Below are positions 29,051 through 36,530 of a DNA stretch of 36,530 nt, in pieces. The notes beneath the pieces were generated by a model. That model ran no database searches. It saw nothing but the letters and a program-made list of their open reading frames with translations, and was not told where the DNA came from. Source of the stretch: an uncultured beta proteobacterium. GTDB lineage: Bacteria; Pseudomonadota; Gammaproteobacteria; Burkholderiales; Burkholderiaceae. The stretch spans positions 1-36,530 of the forward strand of contig CAIOIX010000246.1 in NCBI GenBank assembly GCA_903858445.1, given 5' to 3'. The position numbers and the translations under genes are program-made. How positions within the stretch are numbered: position 1 is the stretch's first letter; every line of letters starts with the position of its first letter.

Positions 29051-29971
29051 TTACCAGAAGATTGCCCACAAAATACCTAGAATAAGTACCCATTTACCAA
29101 TGTAATACACCGAGCGATGCTTGGCTTTGAGTTTCTTGGCTTGAGCTCTGAGGTGATAAAAGTATCCAAAGAGAATGTTTATAGAGCCAAGCTTTTCTCC
29201 AGCGACATTTTGGGATGATGCAGTACTCATGACGTAACGACCAAACCAGCGGTTTAAGAGTTGTACGGGCTTTGTATAAAGTGGGCGCTCTACGTCGCAA
29301 AATAAAACGATGCGTTGATGATCTGTCTGGTTGGCAGCTAGATGAATATAGGTTTCATCAAATATGACTGGCTCACCATCTTTCCAGAAGTAGCGTTCGC
29401 CATCAACCTCAATAAAACATTTTGGGTCATTTGGGGTGACAAGGCCAATGTGATAGCGCAAGGATCCTGCATAAGGGTCACGATGGCGCACTAGCGTGGC
29501 TCCAGGGGGCAAGGAGGCAAACATCGCCGCTTTGATCGAGGGGATGGACTTGAGCAGAGCTACTGTTTTAGGGCAGCTAGCCTGCGCTGAGGGCATTTCC
29601 TTGCCGTACCAATAGAGGTGAAAGCGCTTCCAGCCCGTGCGGAAAAAAGAGTTAAAGCCGATATCGTTATAGCCAGTTGCAGCAGCAATAGCGCCACCCT
29701 CATTAAGGGAAAGAGCTTCCTGGCGAATGGTTTCCCAGTTGTCCTGAAGTGGTTGAAGCTCTGGAAATTGCGCTACAGGAATAAATGCCCCCGCCCTCAC
29801 TTTGGAAAAAATGTAGAGCAGGCTATTTATTGGTGCTAAAAGTACCTGATAGTCAGTGAGCGATCTCACTAAGCCGAAACGTACTTTCCCGCGGAAATAA
29901 ACAAATACAGCCGAAACAACAAAGATAAGGAAAATAATATGGCGTATTTGCATGGGTTTACCAATCAGCAT
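29051..29971 (-). CDS. aspartyl/asparaginyl beta-hydroxylase family (LpxO-like lipid A hydroxylase)
   Basis: FASLPPGATLVRHRDPYAGSLRYHIGLVTPNDPKCFIEVDGERYFWKDGEPVIFDETYIHLAANQTDHQRIVLFCDVERP; terminal TM helices. Confidence 0.88.
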   Translation of the reverse strand: MLIGKPMQIRHIIFLIFVVSAVFVYFRGKVRFGLVRSLTDYQVLLAPINSLLYIFSKVRAGAFIPVAQFPELQPLQDNWETIRQEALSLNEGGAIAAATGYNDIGFNSFFRTGWKRFHLYWYGKEMPSAQASCPKTVALLKSIPSIKAAMFASLPPGATLVRHRDPYAGSLRYHIGLVTPNDPKCFIEVDGERYFWKDGEPVIFDETYIHLAANQTDHQRIVLFCDVERPLYTKPVQLLNRWFGRYVMSTASSQNVAGEKLGSINILFGYFYHLRAQAKKLKAKHRSVYYIGKWVLILGILWAIFW

Positions 29972-30117
29972 TAATGCATTATTTTAATTTGTATCGAGGA
30001 GTATCCCTATCTATTTCTAGATTAAATAAGCTCCTATACTCCAAATAGAGAGCACAAATAACGTAATTTACTTGTTAAATTGCGCTTAATGACAACTATT
30101 TTCCAGGATAAAGAGTA

Positions 30118-30483
30118 ATGAATCAATTTATAAAGTGGCTCTTAAGCCTTGTATTTATTGGGATTGCGGGTTTGGCAGTCTATACCTTGGCGATGCTCAA
30201 TTGGAGTTACGGTAGTGGCGAGCGCGCAGGATACGTTCAAAAATTCTCTAACCGCGGGTATATTTGTAAGACTTGGGAGGGCGAATTGGCGATGGTATCG
30301 ATGCCTGGAACGATGTCTGAAAAATTCCTCTTTACAGTGCGTGAAGATGCTGTGGCGCAAAAAATTAATGCCAATTTGGGTAAAAAAGTGGCCCTCAAGT
30401 ATCAGCAGCACATTGGATTGCCTACAACTTGTTTTGGTGACACAGAGTATTTCGTATCCGACATAACTGTTTTAGACGAATAA
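30118..30483 (+). CDS. conserved membrane-anchored protein of unknown function
   Basis: N-terminal TM, then soluble domain GYVQKFSNRGYICKTWEGELAMVSMPG; SD upstream. Confidence 0.7.
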   Translation: MNQFIKWLLSLVFIGIAGLAVYTLAMLNWSYGSGERAGYVQKFSNRGYICKTWEGELAMVSMPGTMSEKFLFTVREDAVAQKINANLGKKVALKYQQHIGLPTTCFGDTEYFVSDITVLDE

Positions 30484-30594
30484 AAAGTCGTAATGCAAAA
30501 TATTATCTTTAAAGCATCTATTTTTATAATTTTTTGTGGTTAAAATCACGTAAGCGCAAAGTGCGCTGACATCAATATCTATAAGGAGCTTCAC

Positions 30595-30879
30595 TTGAAC
30601 AAAGCAGAACTAATCGCAGCGATTGCTGACGACGCTGAGATCTCTAAAGCCAAAGCTGAATTTGCATTAAATTCTGCTATTGGACACATCATTAAAGCTG
30701 TTACTAAAGGTGACTCAGTGCAACTGATCGGCTTCGGTACTTTTTCATCTGGTAAGCGCGCTGCACGTATGGGTCGCAATCCTAAAACTGGTGAGCCACT
30801 CAAAATCGCTGCTGCTAAAACCGTTAAGTTTTCTGCTGGTAAAGCCTTCAAAGATTCAGTTAACAAGCGTAAGAAGTAA
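30595..30879 (+). CDS. HU family DNA-binding protein (TTG start)
   Basis: [90 protein letters not shown]. Confidence 0.96.
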   Translation: MNKAELIAAIADDAEISKAKAEFALNSAIGHIIKAVTKGDSVQLIGFGTFSSGKRAARMGRNPKTGEPLKIAAAKTVKFSAGKAFKDSVNKRKK

Positions 30880-30897
30880 TTCTTTCTTGTTGATAAA

Positions 30898-30926
30898 AAA
30901 GCCCGGCATGCCGGGCTTTTTTATTT
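30898..30926. terminator. bidirectional rho-independent terminator
   Basis: aaaagcccggcatgccgggctttttt, GC-rich perfect palindrome flanked by A- and T-runs between HU (+) and rodA (-). Confidence 0.9.
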
Positions 30927-30966
30927 CTAGAGTTGCTATCTTTCGTACAAAAGTACTTACAGCAAG

Positions 30967-32118
30967 CTAGCTTTGTACTAAACGGCGATGACGATGAATG
31001 CTCATCAGGATCCCTGCTCCAAGACCTAGTGTTACTAACGCAGTGCCACCATAGCTAATAAACGGTAGCGGTACCCCAACTACTGGCAGAAGGCCGCTAA
31101 CCATGCCGATGTTGACAAAAGCATAGGTAAAGAAAATTAGCGTCACTGAAGCACCCAATAGGCGGGTGAATAAGTTCGGCGCACTAGCTGAGATGGCTAA
31201 ACCTCTCTTAATGAGCGCAAAAAAGAGGGCCAATAAAATAAGGTTGCCAAGCAAGCCAAATTCTTCAGAGAAAACAGCGAAGACGAAGTCAGTATGCTTC
31301 TCTGGAATAAATTCTAAGTGTGCTTGAGTGCCCTGAAACCAGCCCTTACCAAAAAAACCACCAGATCCAATTGCGATCATTGATTGAATAGTGTGAAAGC
31401 CTTTACCCAGAGGATCGCTGCTGGGATCTAGCAAGGTACAAACTCGATGCTTTTGATAGTCATGCACAAAGGGCCATGCAACATCCGGTGCGCAAAGTGT
31501 ATTGCCAAAAATAATCATGAGCAAGATAGCAAATGCACCGGCACCAACAAAAGGAAGAATCCACTTCCAAGGAAGTCCAGCCAAAATGATGACGTACATG
31601 CCGGCTGCAAAAACTAAAAGAGCAGTTCCTAAATCGGGTTGTCGCGCGATTAGCATTACGGGAAGACCTAGGATGATGAGTGCAATTCCGTAATCCCAAG
31701 TTTTTTGCAGGCCTTCCCTTTTTTGAAAGTACCAAGCGAGCATCAGGGGCATCGCAATTTTCATGATCTCAGATGGTTGAATAACAATGCCGATATTGAG
31801 CCATCGACGTGCCCCCTTCTTAATTAGACCGAAGGTGGCAACCGCAATTAGTAGTGCAACTCCAAGGCTGTAGATCCAGACGGCAGAAATTTCAAGCCAC
31901 TTTGGTGGAATACGTGAAACACACCACATGACAACAAATGAGAGTGCGAGATTACGTAATTCATCCTCTACAAGGACGGGAGTATTTTGGCTGGCAGAAA
32001 GAAAAGTGAAAAAGCCAACGGCCGCTAAGCCAAGCAGGATAAAGCCAAGCTGGCGATCTAACCCAGAAAAAAGATGAGTGAAGGCGCTCCGGATTTTCTT
32101 TATGGGGCTCTTTTCCAT
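30967..32118 (-). CDS. rodA: rod shape-determining protein RodA
   Basis: SEDS family: GARRWLNIGIVIQPSEIMKIAMPLMLAWY...HTDFVFAVFSEEFGLLGN...LPFISYGGTALV. Confidence 0.96.
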   Translation of the reverse strand: MEKSPIKKIRSAFTHLFSGLDRQLGFILLGLAAVGFFTFLSASQNTPVLVEDELRNLALSFVVMWCVSRIPPKWLEISAVWIYSLGVALLIAVATFGLIKKGARRWLNIGIVIQPSEIMKIAMPLMLAWYFQKREGLQKTWDYGIALIILGLPVMLIARQPDLGTALLVFAAGMYVIILAGLPWKWILPFVGAGAFAILLMIIFGNTLCAPDVAWPFVHDYQKHRVCTLLDPSSDPLGKGFHTIQSMIAIGSGGFFGKGWFQGTQAHLEFIPEKHTDFVFAVFSEEFGLLGNLILLALFFALIKRGLAISASAPNLFTRLLGASVTLIFFTYAFVNIGMVSGLLPVVGVPLPFISYGGTALVTLGLGAGILMSIHRHRRLVQS

Positions 32119-34007
32119 TCAGGAACCTCCTTTGGCCATTTACCTTCAAGATAGTAATCGAGTGCCTTGCGAGCGATTGGTGCGGCATATTGAGCGCCAA
32201 ATCCTGCATTCTCAACGACCATCGCAATTACAATACGCGGCTTATCCGCTGGAGCAAAAGCGATATACAAGGCATGGTCTCGTAAAAATTCAGCAGTGGC
32301 TCCATGCTTGTAGTCTTTAGAATTTAAGCTGAAGACTTGAGCGGTACCGGTTTTGCCACCAGCTACATAACCAGCGCCTTGGAATGCTGTAGCAGATGTT
32401 CCGGTGCGATTAACTTCAACCATCGCATTTTTAATAACCTCAATATTCTCCGGCTTGAGGTCAATGCGATAACTTTCTTTTGGTGTAGTGAGCGTGCGAG
32501 TACGGGTAAATGGATCCTCTATGGCCTTCACTAGGTGTGGCTTCATCACAATACCGTTATTTGCAAGATTGGCCATAGCATGGGCTAGTTGCAAAATGGT
32601 GAAGGCGTTATACCCTTGTCCAATTCCCAGAGAAATTGTTTCGCCTTCGTACCATTTTTGTTGCTCAGGCTTTTTGAAAGTATTTTTCTTCCATTCGGTT
32701 GAAGGTAGAACACCAGCAGACTCTCCTTGCAAATCAATGCCTGTAATTTGTCCAAAACCAAATGGTTTCATGAAGTCCGCAATCATATTGACGCCCATGT
32801 CTCGAGCAAGCATGTAGTAGTAGGTATCGCAAGATTCAACAATCGACTTCTGCATATCTACCGTTCCGTGCCCACCTTTTTTATCGTCGCGGAAGGTATG
32901 GTTGCCAAAATCAAAATAGCCTGGGTCAAAAATAGTTTGTGACGGAGTGCGTTTTTTATTTTCTAAGGCGGCAAGAGCCATGAAAGGTTTATAGGTTGAC
33001 CCGGGTGGATAGATGCCCTTTAGCGGTCGGTTGTAGAGTGGCTTCTGTGGAGAGTCATTCAACTCTTTCCAGGTGACGGAATCAATCCCTTCAACGAAAT
33101 CATTTGGGTTGAAATTAGGTTTCGACACAAAGGCAAGAACATCACCAGTTTCAGGTTCGATTGCTACGAAGGCGCCACGGAAATTGCCATAGAGCTCTTC
33201 CACCAAGTATTGCAATTTAATGTCAACCGATAGAACAATATTTTTTCCAGGAATGGACGGCACGCTTGAAAGAGTGCGCACGGGCTTTCCGCCAGCAGTA
33301 ATTTCTACTTGGTCGTACCCAGGCACACCACGCAGTACGGTTTCATACTTTTGCTCTAGGCCAATTTTTCCAACGTACTGAATGCCGGGAAGAAAAGAGC
33401 TTTGCAATGCATCGGGATCATCTGCCTTTGCTCCCTCGATTTCTGCCTGCATGCGTTCTTTATCCCTTTGAGAAACGCGTCCGATATAACCAATTAAATG
33501 GGAGGCCAGTTCGTTATAGGGATACTCACGGAAGCTACGGGCGCGGATTTCTACCCCAGGAAAGCGGTAGCGATTTGCCATAAATCTTGCTGTTTCAGCT
33601 TCTGTAAGCATGGAGCGGAGGGGAAAAGTACCCATTTTTCGGGAATCTTCCAAGGAGCGCTTGAAATTACGGCGGTCTTTAGGGGAAATCAGAACTATTT
33701 TGGATAACTCATCAATCAGATCATCAATATTACCCTTGACCTCTTCAGCATTGACATCAAGAGTGAGTGCAGAATAGTTTCTGCCAATCACAATGCCATT
33801 ACGATCAATTACAAGACCACGATTTGCGGGAGCAGGGACAAGTGCAATGCGGTTGCTCTCGGCTAGTAAGGCATATTTGCCGTGACTGATAATCTGTAGC
33901 CAAACCAATCGAGTGCCCAGCAGCAGAAAGCAAACCGTAACAAAGATAGTTGCAATATGAATGCGCTCTTGAAAAGAGTTTAGATCCGCCTTTTTAAAAG
34001 AAACCAT
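32100..34007 (-). CDS. mrdA: penicillin-binding protein 2
   Basis: PPGSTYKPFMALAALE (SxxK), SCD-like motif ESCDTYYY, AGGKTGTAQV (KTGT). Confidence 0.96.
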   Translation of the reverse strand: MVSFKKADLNSFQERIHIATIFVTVCFLLLGTRLVWLQIISHGKYALLAESNRIALVPAPANRGLVIDRNGIVIGRNYSALTLDVNAEEVKGNIDDLIDELSKIVLISPKDRRNFKRSLEDSRKMGTFPLRSMLTEAETARFMANRYRFPGVEIRARSFREYPYNELASHLIGYIGRVSQRDKERMQAEIEGAKADDPDALQSSFLPGIQYVGKIGLEQKYETVLRGVPGYDQVEITAGGKPVRTLSSVPSIPGKNIVLSVDIKLQYLVEELYGNFRGAFVAIEPETGDVLAFVSKPNFNPNDFVEGIDSVTWKELNDSPQKPLYNRPLKGIYPPGSTYKPFMALAALENKKRTPSQTIFDPGYFDFGNHTFRDDKKGGHGTVDMQKSIVESCDTYYYMLARDMGVNMIADFMKPFGFGQITGIDLQGESAGVLPSTEWKKNTFKKPEQQKWYEGETISLGIGQGYNAFTILQLAHAMANLANNGIVMKPHLVKAIEDPFTRTRTLTTPKESYRIDLKPENIEVIKNAMVEVNRTGTSATAFQGAGYVAGGKTGTAQVFSLNSKDYKHGATAEFLRDHALYIAFAPADKPRIVIAMVVENAGFGAQYAAPIARKALDYYLEGKWPKEVPEWKRAP

Positions 34008-34015
34008 ACAACCGC

Positions 34016-34540
34016 TTAGAGTGGTCGATTGTGGTCAACGTCAATCGGTCGACGTTGGGGTATAAGCAAAATACGCGTTGCTAATGGCCACAGCATCGCT
34101 TCAATGACAGCTTGAATTGAGCCGGTCAGCGCCCACCAGTAAAGCTCTCCGCTCAGTATCCAATGCATCAAGACTGGAAATAAAGAGACCAGCAAAAAGA
34201 TTGGTAAGAGATGTAGGGCTTGAGTAAACACATTCAGGGCAATGATGCGTCTGTGCCAAGAGATGGCAAGGTAGGCAACCAGTGAATAGCTAAATGCGTG
34301 CAATCCTAGAAGATCTGAGTTGTGTACGTCCATCAGCAGACCAAGTACGAATGCGATCATCACGCCGACATAGCGGTGTTGATGAATATTCCAGAACACG
34401 ATGCAGATAATCAGCCAGTCAGGAACCCAGCCATAGTTACCGATAGGTAGAAGATTGAGTAGTAATGCGCATAGCAGGCTGAAATAAATAAAGATTGGAT
34501 TAACAGGCCGGAGAATATAGCCGCTTTGGAAGTCAATCAT
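34016..34540 (-). CDS. mreD: rod shape-determining protein MreD
   Basis: Position in mre operon and MreD-like membrane protein. Confidence 0.93.
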   Translation of the reverse strand: MIDFQSGYILRPVNPIFIYFSLLCALLLNLLPIGNYGWVPDWLIICIVFWNIHQHRYVGVMIAFVLGLLMDVHNSDLLGLHAFSYSLVAYLAISWHRRIIALNVFTQALHLLPIFLLVSLFPVLMHWILSGELYWWALTGSIQAVIEAMLWPLATRILLIPQRRPIDVDHNRPL

Positions 34541-35469
34541 TGCATGCCTCGCGCACGAGTTTGGCGACGACCTGGCGTCATAACGCCAGCGCCTCCAGAG
34601 CTAGATGTATTGGCAACACTTGGCTTGGCATCTAGCTGTGGATCATAAAGTAGCGCCAACACTTGGCGATAACGGTTTAGGGGGGCCACGGGAACGCACA
34701 ATACATTGGAGGAATTCTTTTCTGCATTACGTTCAATACGGCTGATAACGGCCACTGCAAAACCTGGTGGATAGACGCCGTCAATACCAGAGGTAATTAA
34801 GACATCCCCGACCTCCAGGTCACTAGCGACAGGTAGGTAACGTAGTTCCAAGGGATTGCCGCGACCAGCCCCGAATACCGCTGCGCGCAGGCCGTTACGT
34901 GCTACTTGCACAGGAACCGCAAAGTCACGATCTTCGAGCAAGGAAACTTCTGCAGAGCGATCATAAAGACGCACTACCTGACCTAGGATTCCGGCGTCAT
35001 TGGCGATTGGGTTGCCAAGCCTAAGGCCGTCATGGCTTCCACGATTAATCACGATGCGCTGGGAGATTGGGTTGGGTGGGTTGAAGAGAATTTCTACAGG
35101 AAGAGTTTTAAATGCAATTTGTTTCTGCAAATCCATTAACTGCCGTAGATTTTGATTTTCAATCGTGAGAAATTCAGATTGGTTTGCAAGCAAGGAGAGC
35201 TCCGCTTGGCGAACCCTCATCTCTTGATTTTCTTTATCCAGTGTTCCGCGCGTCGTGAAATATTCAGAAGAGGCTTCAAGCGCATTACGGGGCATTTGCA
35301 TCACATATTCAAGAGGACGTAAAATCCAGTTAAGGTTATCTCGAATCGGATTGAGAGTCTTATAGCGAAAATCGATCAACATCAAGGCGATGCTGATCGA
35401 GAGGCAGACAATCAGTTTTACTAAAGCAGGAACGCCTTGTCTGAAAAGTGGAGGAGCGCTATGTTGCAA
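34537..35469 (-). CDS. mreC: rod shape-determining protein MreC
   Basis: RQLMDLQKQI...VVINRGSHDGLRLGNPIANDAGILGQVVRLYDRSAEVSLLEDRDFAVPVQV...SGIDGVYPPGFAVAVI. Confidence 0.95.
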   Translation of the reverse strand: MQHSAPPLFRQGVPALVKLIVCLSISIALMLIDFRYKTLNPIRDNLNWILRPLEYVMQMPRNALEASSEYFTTRGTLDKENQEMRVRQAELSLLANQSEFLTIENQNLRQLMDLQKQIAFKTLPVEILFNPPNPISQRIVINRGSHDGLRLGNPIANDAGILGQVVRLYDRSAEVSLLEDRDFAVPVQVARNGLRAAVFGAGRGNPLELRYLPVASDLEVGDVLITSGIDGVYPPGFAVAVISRIERNAEKNSSNVLCVPVAPLNRYRQVLALLYDPQLDAKPSVANTSSSGGAGVMTPGRRQTRARGMQ

Positions 35470-35493
35470 TGCCCTGGTCGACGCTTAAGTCGA

Positions 35494-36530
<1,037 letters not shown>

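Overview
Chromosomal window from a betaproteobacterium. Gene content and protein sequences look like Burkholderiales, probably Polynucleobacter-like (inferred from memory, no search run). Mostly housekeeping and metabolic genes: pstS 3' end, BLUF photoreceptor, cytochrome bd oxidase (cydAB/cioAB-type), katG, two LPLAT acyltransferases, several small lipoproteins, MipA/OmpV, ModA-like SBP, prfC (RF3), RluB-type pseudouridine synthase, dctA, a Ser/Thr kinase-USP fusion next to a metallophosphoesterase, carbonic anhydrase, LpxO-like hydroxylase, HU, and the rod-shape cluster rodA-mrdA-mreD-mreC-mreB (mreB truncated by the window edge). The least ordinary region is 19.5-25 kb: a putative catabolic cluster (CMD-family protein, cyclase-family hydrolase, Bug/TTT solute-binding protein, BKACE/DUF849, Tat-type ACMSD-like amidohydrolase). 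It is interrupted by an opposite-strand TetR gene and preceded by a perfect palindrome over a putative promoter. The other standout is prfC, whose reading frame has no ATG/GTG/TTG start ahead of its P-loop and may start at AUU. No CRISPR, rRNA, complete tRNA, prophage or transposase was seen.
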